A DNA stretch of 64,000 bases from assembly GCA_002772745.1 (NCBI GenBank), contig PFDV01000005.1, forward strand, positions 350,048 to 414,047, written 5' to 3'. This DNA comes from Candidatus Peregrinibacteria bacterium CG10_big_fil_rev_8_21_14_0_10_55_24 (GTDB lineage Bacteria; Patescibacteriota; Gracilibacteria; Peribacterales; Peribacteraceae). The position numbers were made by a program, and so were the translations under genes. Of the stretch, positions 25,215-34,479 are shown piece after piece. A model generated the notes under the pieces. It searched no databases and was not told the origin of the DNA. It saw only the letters and a program-made list of their open reading frames with translations. Within the stretch, counting starts at the first letter, position 1. Each line of letters starts with the position of its first letter.

Positions 25215-26987
25215 CTACTTCACCGTCACGCTCTTGGCTAAGTTCCTTGGCATATCCGGATCTTTCCCCCGTTTGACGGCCAGGAAGTACGCCAGCACCT
25301 GCACGGGAATGATGTTCACGATCGGCTGCGCTGCACCGGCTTCGGGGACTTTGATCCATTCGTCGAAGACCTCGTGACGCTCCGGAGCGATGCCGATGAT
25401 GAATCCTCCGCGCGCCTTGAGTTCGATGGTGTTGGAAAGGATATCTGCACGCACCTCGTCGTTCCCCACGAGTGTGATGCAGGGAGTCCCCTCTTCGATG
25501 AGCGCGATGGGTCCGTGCTTCAATTCGCCTCCGGCAAATCCTTCTGCGTGGACGTAGCTCACTTCCTGAATCTTGATAGCGCTCTCCAACGCCATGGGAT
25601 AGTGCCAACTCTTTCCAATGATGAAAAGATGCTCACGTTCTTGAATCTTCTCGGTAATCCCCTCCAAGAAATCCACGTAGCGGGGATTCAACATGTCGTT
25701 GATCTTCGCTGCGGTTTCCAAGAGGAGTTTCCTGCCCTCCGGCAGGCGACCGGCCAGTGCATAGGCGATGAGGATGAGCACGGCCATCTGTCCTGTGAGC
25801 GCTTTCGTTGACGCGACGGCGCGTTCCGGTCCCGCGTTGATGAGCAGGGAATAGTCCGCTTCCCGGTCGATGGTAGAACCTTCCACGTTCACGATGGCGA
25901 GAACTTTTGCTCCTTTGGATTTTGCGATGTGCATCGCCTCCAATACATCCGCGGTTTCCCCACTCTGGCTAATGACAATGAGGAGGCTCTCAGGCCTGAG
26001 GAAGTGATGGTAGAGCTTGAACTCGCTCGCCGGAGCGAAGTTCACATGCTTCTGTGCAATCACGGAAAAGAAGTACTCCGCCGCCATGCACGCTTTGGCT
26101 GCAGTACCGCACCCCACCAAGAACGTGCCCTTGGCATTGTTGATTGCTTCCGCAAGTGTGCGAATTTGCTCCTCATCCTGGTTCACCGCGCGCGTGATGC
26201 TCTCCTTCTGCTCCATAATTTCCTTGAGCATGAAGTGGTCGAATTCCCCTTTGTGCGCCTGTTCCACGGACCAGGTAATGGCGATCTCGCGTTTGGTAAT
26301 TTCCGCACCGGTTTCGATAGTGGAAAAGAGAATGCTCTTTCCATCGGTCACCGCCATCTCGCCATCATCCAAATACTGCACGGTGCGCGTGTGCTCAAGG
26401 AATGCGGGTGTGTCGGAGGCGATGTAGAAACCGTCCTTACCCACGCCGATAATCAGCGGAGAACCTGTGCGTGCCGCCACGAGCAGTGAGGAATCGGCAT
26501 GCATGGCGACAATGCCGTAACGACCTTGAAAACGAAGGCACGCACGACGGACTGCTGCCGCAAAGTCTGGCTCGGACTTCATCTCTTCTTCAATGAGGTG
26601 AGGAATGACTTCCGTATCGGTGGTGGAAACGAATACGTGCCCCTTCGACTTCAGCTCTTCGCGCAGGGTTTCGTAGTTCTCGATGATGCCGTTGAGTACC
26701 ACAACGATATTCCCGTCACAACTCACGTGAGGATGGGCGTTCTCGGGGGTCACTCCGCCGTGCGTGGCCCAGCGCGTGTGCGCCATGGCGAGCGAACATT
26801 TCTTTGTGAACTGGGAAGAATCCACAGTGCTGATTTTGCCGACATCTTTGCGAATAACGATGCCTTCCTCCGTCTTACACGCCACACCCCAAGAATCGTA
26901 TCCGCGGTACTCCAAGTTTTTCAGGCCTTCAATGACCACAACTCCGGCGTCCTGCCGCTTGCCGACGAAACCGAAGATCCCGCACAT
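25215..26987 (-). CDS. glmS: glutamine-fructose-6-phosphate aminotransferase
   Basis: This 590-residue GlmS makes glucosamine-6-phosphate from fructose-6-phosphate and glutamine, the entry to amino-sugar and peptidoglycan synthesis. The N-terminus MCGIFGFVGKR exposes the catalytic Cys after Met removal. RGYDSWGVA and HTRWATHGGVT are glutaminase landmarks. Two SIS isomerase domains follow, with SQSGETADVLEAM and a terminal NLAKSVTVK matching the family's C-terminal tail. The ATG at 26987 is fixed by the Cys. It is divergent from rpsT. Confidence 0.97.
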   Translation of the reverse strand: MCGIFGFVGKRQDAGVVVIEGLKNLEYRGYDSWGVACKTEEGIVIRKDVGKISTVDSSQFTKKCSLAMAHTRWATHGGVTPENAHPHVSCDGNIVVVLNGIIENYETLREELKSKGHVFVSTTDTEVIPHLIEEEMKSEPDFAAAVRRACLRFQGRYGIVAMHADSSLLVAARTGSPLIIGVGKDGFYIASDTPAFLEHTRTVQYLDDGEMAVTDGKSILFSTIETGAEITKREIAITWSVEQAHKGEFDHFMLKEIMEQKESITRAVNQDEEQIRTLAEAINNAKGTFLVGCGTAAKACMAAEYFFSVIAQKHVNFAPASEFKLYHHFLRPESLLIVISQSGETADVLEAMHIAKSKGAKVLAIVNVEGSTIDREADYSLLINAGPERAVASTKALTGQMAVLILIAYALAGRLPEGRKLLLETAAKINDMLNPRYVDFLEGITEKIQEREHLFIIGKSWHYPMALESAIKIQEVSYVHAEGFAGGELKHGPIALIEEGTPCITLVGNDEVRADILSNTIELKARGGFIIGIAPERHEVFDEWIKVPEAGAAQPIVNIIPVQVLAYFLAVKRGKDPDMPRNLAKSVTVK

Positions 26988-27085
26988 ACGGCTTATGAAT
27001 GGGAAGATTGTACGGATTTTTGCGCTCCGGTCAATGATTCGAGCCCCTTTTGGAGAAGGCGTTGTCCACGATCGTGCGACGTGTG

Positions 27086-27133
27086 GAGTATCAAGTATTG
27101 AGTATTGAGTATTGAATTGAGTATCAAGTATGA
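27086..27133. repeat. degenerate GTATTGAGTATT repeat
   Basis: Tandem near-copies of GAGTATCAAGTATTGAGTAT lie in the glmS/rpsT divergent gap. This is the same vocabulary as at 1453-1516 and 41131-41210. Confidence 0.7.
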
Positions 27134-27208
27134 ACGAACGTCCCCCTTCATACTGCATACTTCTCTTCTTGACTCCTCTGCCCCTCTCCCCTACCCTCGT
27201 GCGGCTTT

Positions 27209-27472
27209 ATGCCCATCATCCAGTCCGCCGTTAAACGTGCCCGACAGAACAACGTGCGCCGTGCGCGTCTCCAGCCGGTGAAGACGCTCATGAAGACGAT
27301 GATGCGCTCGTGCCTTGATGCTGTGAAAGCCGGCAAGAAGGAGGACGCACAGAAACTTCTTCCCAAAGTTTTTAAGGCCATTGATATGGCGGCCAAGAAA
27401 CACCTCATCCACCCGAAGAATGCAGCACACAAGAAGTCTGCGATGAGTAAGCTCGTTGCCGGGGTGAAGTAA
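27209..27472 (+). CDS. rpsT: 30S ribosomal protein S20
   Basis: This 87-residue basic protein matches bS20, a primary 16S rRNA binder of the small subunit. It starts MPIIQSAVKRARQNN and carries RLQPVKTLMKTMMR, AQKLLPKVFKAIDMAAKKHLI and HPKNAAHKKSAMSKL, the family's helical signature. Length is normal. It is followed 40 bases later by a hypothetical hotdog-like gene on the same strand. Confidence 0.96.
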   Translation: MPIIQSAVKRARQNNVRRARLQPVKTLMKTMMRSCLDAVKAGKKEDAQKLLPKVFKAIDMAAKKHLIHPKNAAHKKSAMSKLVAGVK

Positions 27473-27512
27473 GGGGGATGGACGTGGGTATTTCTCTGGA
27501 AGAGAACGGGAT

Positions 27513-28001
27513 GTGGAGTACCATGAGGCACTTATGTCTCCTGCGTACGTTCCCGAATTTCTGGAAGGCCTGTACAGGGAGGACAAGGTGCATACACGCA
27601 GTGTGGAGCTACTTGATGACGGGAGATGTCGTGTGCACTTCATCTTTGCTCCGTACGACAGGACCGTCGAACCCATGGGGCATGTGGGAATGTCACAGAT
27701 GCATGAAGCATTGGTGGAAGGCTTGTACTGTTCTATTGGCCATGCCATACAGAGCGGTAGCGTCGAAACACCTATCGATTTCCAGACGTTTCTCCGCACG
27801 CGTTTACAGGCTCTGTTTATGAGAGAGAATGTGCAATTCAGGAAGATGCTCAGGCCTCAGGAAGAGGCGACTCTCACTTTCGCTGTGAGAGAAGTTCAGA
27901 CGAAAATGCGCGGTGCATACTATGCAGTGACTTGTGTCGTTGAAGGTTTCCTTCGAGGTGAGGTGGAGTGTTGGTTACCCATGACCGCCACTACAATCTA
28001 G
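27513..28001 (+). CDS. hypothetical protein, possible FcoT-like hotdog fold
   Basis: This 162-residue protein is not confidently assigned. The pattern around HVGMSQMHEALVEGLYCSIG, followed by a strand-rich C-terminal half, is suggestive of hotdog-fold thioesterases such as FcoT. No catalytic residue can be named. The C-terminal half alternates hydrophobic strands (YYAVTCVVEGFLRGEVECWL). It lies between rpsT and ruvX on the same strand. Confidence 0.45.
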   Translation: MEYHEALMSPAYVPEFLEGLYREDKVHTRSVELLDDGRCRVHFIFAPYDRTVEPMGHVGMSQMHEALVEGLYCSIGHAIQSGSVETPIDFQTFLRTRLQALFMRENVQFRKMLRPQEEATLTFAVREVQTKMRGAYYAVTCVVEGFLRGEVECWLPMTATTI

Positions 28002-28065
28002 CACGTGCCAAGGTAGTGCACGTGCCCCTTTCCCCTTCTCTCTTCGTTGGTGATACGCTACCTCC

Positions 28066-28440
28066 ATGCCTTTCGTCCTCGCACTCGACATCGGCACCAA
28101 GCGCACGGGCGTTGCGTGTGCGGATTCCTCTACCGGGGTTGCGGTCGTTCTCCCGACCCTCTTGCATGATGCGCCAGAGGAGCTTGTGGAGGCTGTCTGC
28201 AGATTGGCGGATGAGCGAAAAGTGCAAGAACTTGTGGTTGGTCTTCCCCTACTTCCTTCCGGGGAGCGTGGTGCGCAGGCGCGCCTTGTGGAAGAGGTGG
28301 TACAAGCACTCAAAGAACGAGGTTTGCAGGTTTCTGTGCTCGATGAGCGCTTCTCCTCACCCAGGGGCCCCTCTCAGGATCCTGATGCAGAAGCGGCGTG
28401 TACGATGCTCCTCACCTATTTTCAGCGACGAGGTAGTTGA
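28066..28440 (+). CDS. ruvX: RuvX/YqgF Holliday-junction resolvase-like protein
   Basis: This 124-residue RNase H-fold protein belongs to the YqgF/RuvX family, implicated in 16S rRNA 5' processing and Holliday junction resolution. Visible motifs are ALDIGTKRTGVACAD with the first catalytic Asp, LVVGLPLLPSGERG, LDERFSS, and DAEAACTMLL with the last Asp. It is slightly shorter than the usual 135-140 residues. It lies 64 bases after the hotdog-like gene, with its own start context. Confidence 0.88.
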   Translation: MPFVLALDIGTKRTGVACADSSTGVAVVLPTLLHDAPEELVEAVCRLADERKVQELVVGLPLLPSGERGAQARLVEEVVQALKERGLQVSVLDERFSSPRGPSQDPDAEAACTMLLTYFQRRGS

Positions 28441-28510
28441 CAAACGCTAAAAAGTTATTAAAATCTAATCCTTTACGTTCTTTGCATCCTCTGGTTGACC
28501 AAACGACAAC

Positions 28511-28528
28511 AAGCCATATCTATGGCTT
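28511..28528. promoter_or_regulatory. 18-bp near-palindrome upstream of the sigma-4/HARE gene
   Basis: AAGCCATA and TATGGCTT are separated by TC, giving an 8-bp inverted repeat. It lies 82 bases before the start of the gene at 28610 and could be an operator. The surrounding 28441-28609 gap is AT-rich and contains TTGACC at 28494, a possible -35 box. Confidence 0.35.
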
Positions 28529-28609
28529 AGCGTCTAGCCAATCGTGCACGAAATCTTTTCCAACTGTCAAATATTTGGTACAAAGAGGGTTGTTCTTCAC
28601 CCCGCTTCC

Positions 28610-29716
28610 ATGACTGACTCTTCCGCTCTCGCCTCCACAACGATGCAAAAGGGCACTGGCACAGCCCAGTTGACTCTTAACCTGCATGATCTTCTCGATA
28701 ATCTCTTTCTCGTCCTCACGGACAAGGAAGCGGCGGTCATTGAGAAACGTTTTGCCCTCAAGGGCAGTCAAAAACAGACGTTGGAGCGTATCGGAAAGCA
28801 CTTTAACGTTACGCGGGAGCGCATCCGGCAGATTGAGAGCATTGCGCTGGGCAAACTACGCCGCACCGTGCGTACGACGAAGCTCGATGAAGTCAACCAG
28901 CTCGCGAAGGCGATTCTGCAATCCCACGGCGGATTGATGCGCGAAGACACTCTTTTGAGTAATGTTCTTAAACGCATTCAGGGAAGCCGCGAGATCGACG
29001 GCACGGTCCTGAGACTCTCGTTCTCCATTGATCCAGAAATGGAACTGGGCCCGCGCAGCAACACGTTCGTTCCCTTCTGGCACTTGAGTTCTCTCGTCAT
29101 GGATGACATCACCAAGATTGTCAACGGCATGGTGAAAATCCTCAAGAAGCGCAAGAGTTGCATGGGTGCCGAGGAGATTGTTTCCGCCATCCAGGCACTC
29201 AACCTGTTCGAAGGTCGCGTGCCCAGCCGCGAACTCGTCGGAAGTTCTCTGACAATCGATGAGCGTCTGAAGGAAATCCCCGAGGGTTGGGGGCTTACCG
29301 ATTGGCGCTTCGTCCGTCCCAGGAGTATCCGCGATAAAGTGGAAATCATCCTCAAGAAGTCCGGGGAGCCGCTTCACTTCATGGAGATTGCCAACCGCAT
29401 CCGTGAGGCGAATTTCGACCATAAGAACGTTACGGTTCAGGCCGTGCACAATGAGCTCATCCGTTATCCGCAGTTTGTTCTGGTAGGTCGCGGCCTCTAT
29501 GCCCTCAAGGAATGGGGATACGAGCCGGGTACCGTTGCGGATGTCATCGAACGTATTCTTCGCAGCAAGGGCCCTCTGAGCAAGCGTGAGATCATTGCCG
29601 AGGTTGCTAAACAGCGCACGGTGAAGGTCGGTACGATTTCTCTCAATCTTCAAAAGATGCCCTACTTCAAGCGCGTGGGCCGCGCGGTGTACGCGTTCGA
29701 GTCTTCGAAGAAGTAG
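28610..29716 (+). CDS. sigma region 4 plus HARE-HTH domain transcription factor
   Basis: This 368-residue protein begins with a sigma-70 region 4-like helix-turn-helix (about residues 34-85: LTDKEAAVIEKRFAL, TLERIGKHFNVTRERIRQIE). It lacks sigma regions 1-3. Near residues 238-312 it has a HARE-HTH domain, the fold found in the RNA polymerase delta subunit (SGEPLHFMEIANRIREA, VGRGLYALKEWG). Another winged-helix-like segment (GPLSKREIIAEVAKQR) follows. Without region 2 it cannot melt a promoter alone, so a -35-binding coregulator of RNA polymerase is inferred. The ATG at 28610 is preferred to one at 28544. Confidence 0.82.
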   Translation: MTDSSALASTTMQKGTGTAQLTLNLHDLLDNLFLVLTDKEAAVIEKRFALKGSQKQTLERIGKHFNVTRERIRQIESIALGKLRRTVRTTKLDEVNQLAKAILQSHGGLMREDTLLSNVLKRIQGSREIDGTVLRLSFSIDPEMELGPRSNTFVPFWHLSSLVMDDITKIVNGMVKILKKRKSCMGAEEIVSAIQALNLFEGRVPSRELVGSSLTIDERLKEIPEGWGLTDWRFVRPRSIRDKVEIILKKSGEPLHFMEIANRIREANFDHKNVTVQAVHNELIRYPQFVLVGRGLYALKEWGYEPGTVADVIERILRSKGPLSKREIIAEVAKQRTVKVGTISLNLQKMPYFKRVGRAVYAFESSKK

Positions 29717-29761
29717 TGCAGCTGTTTGGATATTTCTTCATCAACGACCTCTTCTCATCGT

Positions 29762-30655
29762 ATGTTGCAGCGGAAAGTCTCTTCTGTCTCTCTCCTCTGC
29801 GCGTGGTGCGCGCTCCTTCTTGTTGCATGTACGACCAATGAGCCTCCTCCCCTTCCTCAAGGGGAACAAACGGTGACCGGTGTTCTCTTCCCTGCTCCGC
29901 TCTCGCGCATTCGACGCGGGACTCACCTTCTCACGCAGGAGGGGGAAACGCTTTTCTATGTGGAGAGTGCGCGGGTGAACCTCCGTTCTTTGGAGCAGAA
30001 GCGTCTCGAACTGAAAGGAACGCTTGAGTACAACACCAATCCTCACGACCTCCCCGTGCTCATCGCCCAGGAGGCCCTGGTCATGGAGGAAGAACAAAAG
30101 CATTGGGAGTACCCCACCATCGGCATTGACTTCTCCCTCCCCGCTGCGTGGCGTTCCATCGAGGATCCGGCACGCTCTGAAGTCCGCTTGTATGCCGCGG
30201 ATGCCACGGAAGCGAGCGTTCTCATCAACCGCACCGAAGGGACTGTAGAGCTGCTTGACCATCCGTTTCCCGTTGTCGTGGACGGTATTCAGGCTGAACG
30301 ACAGGTAGATGAGACGAGCGGCAGCGAGCTCGTGCGCATCTTGTGGGGTACAGTCGGTGAGAATCCCATGTACATCCACCTCCTCTTTGCTCCAAAGGAC
30401 GAAGATCCGCAGGCGGAGAAGTCGGTATGGTTTGCACTCCTCAACAACATGATGATCTCCCGGAAGGATACTCAGACCGAAGGGCAGTCCACCTCTTCTG
30501 CACCCACAGGCTCCGGTTCTGCGGTTGGTATGCCCTGTGGTGGTACAGCGGGTGTGCTTTGCCCCCAAGGTCAGTTCTGTGATATCACGGATTTGCAGGA
30601 AAACATTGGCATTTGCCGTCGAAGCACCGGTGCAGGCCAGAAGGGTGTACGTTAA
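29762..30655 (+). CDS. putative lipoprotein with C-terminal Cys module
   Basis: This 297-residue protein carries a lipobox (LLLVAC, Cys near residue 24), so it should be lipid-anchored outside the membrane. The middle 200 residues look like a beta-rich domain of no recognised family, with [16 protein letters not shown] near residue 115. A Ser/Thr/Gly linker leads to a C-terminal module [15 protein letters not shown] followed by ICRR, a pattern seen in small disulfide-rich surface modules. The ATG at 29762 is chosen because it starts the signal peptide. Confidence 0.7.
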   Translation: MLQRKVSSVSLLCAWCALLLVACTTNEPPPLPQGEQTVTGVLFPAPLSRIRRGTHLLTQEGETLFYVESARVNLRSLEQKRLELKGTLEYNTNPHDLPVLIAQEALVMEEEQKHWEYPTIGIDFSLPAAWRSIEDPARSEVRLYAADATEASVLINRTEGTVELLDHPFPVVVDGIQAERQVDETSGSELVRILWGTVGENPMYIHLLFAPKDEDPQAEKSVWFALLNNMMISRKDTQTEGQSTSSAPTGSGSAVGMPCGGTAGVLCPQGQFCDITDLQENIGICRRSTGAGQKGVR

Positions 30656-30687
30656 TACACCACAATACTTCGTTTACCTCGCAAGTG

Positions 30688-30701
30688 CAAACGCTTGTTC
30701 G
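30688..30701. promoter_or_regulatory. possible LexA/DinR-type box upstream of recA
   Basis: CAAACGCTTGTTCG differs at two positions from the Gram-positive SOS box CGAACRNRYGTTCG. It is 71 bases upstream of the recA start, a plausible operator position. No lexA gene is in the window, so this is tentative. Confidence 0.35.
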
Positions 30702-30771
30702 TTTAAGCGGATTCCATACCATGTGGGTGTACGTACTACCACCCTTTCTCTTCCTCCTCTCCTCCCCTACC

Positions 30772-31836
30772 ATGACGAAGTCCTCCACCAAGTCTTCTAT
30801 GAAGCCCTCAGGAACAACCGGTACGAAAGATCCTCGTGCCGAAGCGCTCAAAGCAGCACTCGCACAAATCGAGAAGCAGTATGGTCAAGGTGCCATTATG
30901 CAGATGGATAAGGTCCAGACCAGTAATATTGAACGGTTCTCTTCGGGGTCGCTGTCCCTGGATATCGCACTGGGAGGCGGCCTCCCTAAAGGACGCGTGG
31001 TCGAGATTTTCGGCCCGGAATCCTCGGGGAAAACCACTCTTGCTCTCCATGCCATTGCTCAAGTGCAGCGTCTTGGCGGCAAAGCAGCGTTCATTGACGC
31101 TGAACATGCCTTGGATATTCAGTATGCAAAGAAAATCGGCGTCAATATCGACGAACTCTTGATCTCTCAGCCCGACGACGGAGAGCAAGCACTGGAAATC
31201 ACCGAGACTCTGGTACGTTCAAGCGGTCTGGATATCATTGTCATCGATTCCGTCGCCGCCCTCACTCCGCGTGCGGAAATCGAGGGGATGATGGGAGACA
31301 ATCATATGGGCCTTCAGGCGCGCCTGATGAGCCAGGCCCTCAGAAAGCTTACATCTATCGTGAGCAAAACGAGTTGCTCGGTGATTTTTATCAATCAAAT
31401 CCGTATGAAGATCGGCGTGATGTTTGGCAATCCGGAAACAACGACAGGAGGCAATGCACTCAAGTTCTACGCTTCCGTCCGCCTTGATGTCCGTCGTATC
31501 GATAAAATACTGGAGAAGATCACCGTCGCAGGTGCGGATACGCAGGAGATCGTGGGGAACCGTACGAGGGTCAAGGTGGTGAAGAACAAGGTCGCTCCAC
31601 CCTTCCGCCAAGCCGAGTTCGATATCCTCTATGCCCATGGTATCAGCAGAGAGGGCGACATCATCGATTTGGGCACGAAGCACGGTATTATCGAAAAGTC
31701 CGGTGCGTACTTCCGATATGGTGAGGATACCCTGGGACAGGGCCGGGAACAGGTCCGCGTATTTCTGGTACAGAATCCCAAGGTCGCTGCTGCCATAGAG
31801 AAGGAGATCCACGCGAGAATTGAGGGCGCAGCGTGA
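30772..31836 (+). CDS. recA: recombinase RecA
   Basis: This 354-residue RecA catalyses ATP-dependent strand exchange in recombinational repair. Walker A is GPESSGKTT at residues 81-89. Walker B is in [12 protein letters not shown], the L1/L2 loops are around [21 protein letters not shown] and [15 protein letters not shown], and the [13 protein letters not shown] block is intact. The N-terminus is extended by about 15 Ser/Thr/Lys-rich residues relative to E. coli. ATG at 30772 is preferred; the frame is open further upstream but not conserved. Confidence 0.98.
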   Translation: MTKSSTKSSMKPSGTTGTKDPRAEALKAALAQIEKQYGQGAIMQMDKVQTSNIERFSSGSLSLDIALGGGLPKGRVVEIFGPESSGKTTLALHAIAQVQRLGGKAAFIDAEHALDIQYAKKIGVNIDELLISQPDDGEQALEITETLVRSSGLDIIVIDSVAALTPRAEIEGMMGDNHMGLQARLMSQALRKLTSIVSKTSCSVIFINQIRMKIGVMFGNPETTTGGNALKFYASVRLDVRRIDKILEKITVAGADTQEIVGNRTRVKVVKNKVAPPFRQAEFDILYAHGISREGDIIDLGTKHGIIEKSGAYFRYGEDTLGQGREQVRVFLVQNPKVAAAIEKEIHARIEGAA

Positions 31837-31887
31837 GTTTCTCTGTTCCTTTCCACAGCCTTTCCACAAGTGCTCCTCAGAGCGCCC

Positions 31888-31915
31888 AACATCCTTGATG
31901 GCTATCAAGGATGTT
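31888..31915 (+). terminator. perfect hairpin after recA
   Basis: AACATCCTTGAT (31888-31899) and ATCAAGGATGTT (31904-31915) form a 12-bp perfect stem with a GGCT loop. Only a short TCGTT follows, so termination may be partial. Confidence 0.6.
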
Positions 31916-31957
31916 TCGTTGCCCCGGGCGCGCTGAGTCGTACAATGCCGTCCTACC

Positions 31958-33331
31958 ATGCCTCCTCAGAGCACCCGCGCCGCGCCCGCAACAGTGGAAA
32001 CCCAGCCACACTCTACCGAAGCAGAGCGCACGGTCATTGGTGCTCTGCTCATGGATCCGGATGCCATTCTCAAGGTGACGGATTTCCTCACTCCCGATGA
32101 TTTTTACGATCCGGTACTCAGGGACATCTTTCAGGTCATGTTTGTTCTCTACCAGGAACATGAGCCCATCGATTTTGTCACGGTTTCCTCCAAACTTGTA
32201 GATAACAAGAAGATTCAGAGCATAGGAGGAACAGCATTCCTTGCGCAGCTCTCTGCGGAAGTGCCCACTTCGTCGCACATTTACCAGTACGGACAAATCG
32301 TGAAGACAAAATCGATCCACAGACGCATCATCCGCGCCGGTCAGCAGATCACGGCGCTCGGTTACGAACAGGAACGTCACGTACCCGAACTGTTGGAGGA
32401 GGTGGAAAAAACCGTTTTCCAAATCACGAACACCTATCTCAAGGAGAAATTCATCCATATTCGGGATATCCTTGAAAAGCGTTATGAACGCTTTGCAGAG
32501 TTGCACGAAGCCGGAGATGATGAGATGACCAAAGGGGTGCCTACGGGCTTCCACGGTTTGGATCAGAAGTTTTCGGGTTTGCAGCCCAGTGATTTGGTCA
32601 TCATCGCTGCAAGGCCCAGTATGGGAAAGACTAGTTTAGCGCTTAACATAGCCCAAAATGTCGCCATTAAATTCCACAAAAACGTCGGGGTCTTCTCTCT
32701 GGAAATGAGTAAAGAGCAACTGGTAGATCGATTATTCGCCTCCATGTTGGGAGTGGACTCCTGGAAACTCCAGCGCGGCAAACTCGATGATGGAGATTTC
32801 CAAAACATGGGTCCCATCATGGACGAACTCAATAAGGCAAATATCTTCATTGATGATTCGGTCATTTCCTCCATGCCGGAACTCCGTGCAAAATCACGGC
32901 GCCTTCAGATGGAGCATGGTCTCGATCTGCTTGTCATTGATTACCTCCAGCTTATGAGCACGGGGCACCAGGCATTCATCGGTAACCGCGTGCAGGAAAT
33001 TTCTGAGATTTCCCGATCGCTCAAGCAGCTCGCACGCGAACTGCACGTGCCCATCATCGCTCTCTCCCAGCTTTCCCGTGCCGTGGAAAACCGGCCCGGT
33101 AATATCCCCCAGCTCTCCGACCTGCGCGAATCAGGTTCCATTGAGCAAGATGCGGATATTGTGATGATGATGTACCGGGAGGACTATTACGAGGAGGACA
33201 GCGATAGACCCGGCATGACCGATATCTACATTCGCAAGCACAGAAACGGGCCGATCGGACGCGTGGAACTCCTCTTCCGCAAGGAACAAATGCGTTTCTA
33301 CGACGTGGATAAAGCCCATTCAGCCGCATAA
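31958..33331 (+). CDS. dnaB: replicative DNA helicase DnaB
   Basis: This 457-residue hexameric helicase unwinds DNA at the replication fork. The N-terminal DnaB domain (about residues 18-120, STEAERTVIGALLMDPD) and RecA-like motor domain are present. Walker A is RPSMGKTS at about 219-226. Other motor motifs are FSLEMSKEQL, LDLLVIDYLQLM, IIALSQLSRAVENR and SDLRESGSIEQDAD. No intein is seen. A DciA-like loader candidate lies at 43074. It is followed by mraY 39 bases later. Confidence 0.97.
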   Translation: MPPQSTRAAPATVETQPHSTEAERTVIGALLMDPDAILKVTDFLTPDDFYDPVLRDIFQVMFVLYQEHEPIDFVTVSSKLVDNKKIQSIGGTAFLAQLSAEVPTSSHIYQYGQIVKTKSIHRRIIRAGQQITALGYEQERHVPELLEEVEKTVFQITNTYLKEKFIHIRDILEKRYERFAELHEAGDDEMTKGVPTGFHGLDQKFSGLQPSDLVIIAARPSMGKTSLALNIAQNVAIKFHKNVGVFSLEMSKEQLVDRLFASMLGVDSWKLQRGKLDDGDFQNMGPIMDELNKANIFIDDSVISSMPELRAKSRRLQMEHGLDLLVIDYLQLMSTGHQAFIGNRVQEISEISRSLKQLARELHVPIIALSQLSRAVENRPGNIPQLSDLRESGSIEQDADIVMMMYREDYYEEDSDRPGMTDIYIRKHRNGPIGRVELLFRKEQMRFYDVDKAHSAA

Positions 33332-33370
33332 TTTGCCGTCCCATTCCTGCACAGCTACAGTAACTCAGTT

Positions 33371-34423
33371 ATGATCGACTTCATTCCTGTGCGTCCCGAT
33401 ATTTCTTTGGTTGCGATCCTTGGATACACACTCCTTGCCTTTGCAATTGGTTTGGTTCTCACGCCTTGGTTTCTTGCATTCCTTAAAAAAAACAACCTTG
33501 GCAAACAGTTGAGAGTCGAGACCATTGACGGTCGAGATCCTGCGATCTTCCGCAAATATCACAACGACAAATGGGGTACGCCGACCATGGGGGGACTGCT
33601 CATTTGGGGGTCGATTTTCCTTACGATATTTGGTTCAAGACTCTTCTCTTTCTTCGGATGGGTTGAAAATTCACTGCTTCAGCGCGGACAGGTATACCTC
33701 CCCATCTTCACGCTTTTGGCGTTGGGCACTCTTGGCGTCGTTGACGATTTTATCAATATACGCGGTGTCAAGAAGGGACTTGATTGGTTTCCAAAGCTGC
33801 TCTTCCTTCTCCTCATAGCTACTGCTGGTGCATTGTGGTTCTCGCTGAAATTGGGGTACAACGAAGTGCATGTTCCTTTCTACGGTCCGTTGTGGGTGGG
33901 CTACTGGTACATACCGATCTTCATTTTCATCCTTATCGGTACTGCAAATGCGGTGAATGTCACCGATGGTCTGGATGGACTTGCCAGTGGGCTGCTGGCC
34001 ATTGCATTTGGTTCCTTCGGTGTTTTGGCTTACCTGAGCGGATTGTCCGTACTCGCCGCTTTTTGCGGCGTCTGTGTGGGAGCCATTGCGGCATTCCTCT
34101 GGCACAACATTCCGCCAGCGCTCTTCTTTATGGGCGATACGGGTTCACTTGCCCTGGGCGGGACACTCGGTGTCATCGCATTGATGATTGATCAGGTTTT
34201 AGTGCTACCGCTCATAGGTTTCATCTTTGTCGTCGAAATGCTCTCGGTGATCATCCAGCTGACAAGTAAAAAACTGCGAGGCGGCAAAAAAGTGTTCCGT
34301 GCCGCCCCCATTCATCATCACTTCGAGGCGCTGGATTGGGGCGAGAGTAAGGTGACGATGCGGCTTTGGATTATCGGTTTCTTTGCAGCTTTCCTCGGGA
34401 TTCTCGTAGGAATTGTGGGGTAA
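33371..34423 (+). CDS. mraY: phospho-N-acetylmuramoyl-pentapeptide transferase
   Basis: This 350-residue integral membrane enzyme forms lipid I from UDP-MurNAc-pentapeptide and undecaprenyl phosphate. MraY signatures are all visible: KWGTPTMGGLLI, LGVVDDFINI with the two Asp, NAVNVTDGLDGLASG, FMGDTGSLALGG and APIHHHFEALDW. About 10 transmembrane segments are evident, and length is normal. In many bacteria mraY lies in the dcw cluster; here it sits between dnaB and a GAPDH gene, so the cluster is dispersed. Confidence 0.97.
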   Translation: MIDFIPVRPDISLVAILGYTLLAFAIGLVLTPWFLAFLKKNNLGKQLRVETIDGRDPAIFRKYHNDKWGTPTMGGLLIWGSIFLTIFGSRLFSFFGWVENSLLQRGQVYLPIFTLLALGTLGVVDDFINIRGVKKGLDWFPKLLFLLLIATAGALWFSLKLGYNEVHVPFYGPLWVGYWYIPIFIFILIGTANAVNVTDGLDGLASGLLAIAFGSFGVLAYLSGLSVLAAFCGVCVGAIAAFLWHNIPPALFFMGDTGSLALGGTLGVIALMIDQVLVLPLIGFIFVVEMLSVIIQLTSKKLRGGKKVFRAAPIHHHFEALDWGESKVTMRLWIIGFFAAFLGILVGIVG

Positions 34424-34479
34424 TTGAATGCCAGCCCTCTTACCTTGCGAAACACGCACTCCTGCGTCATGATGCAGAT

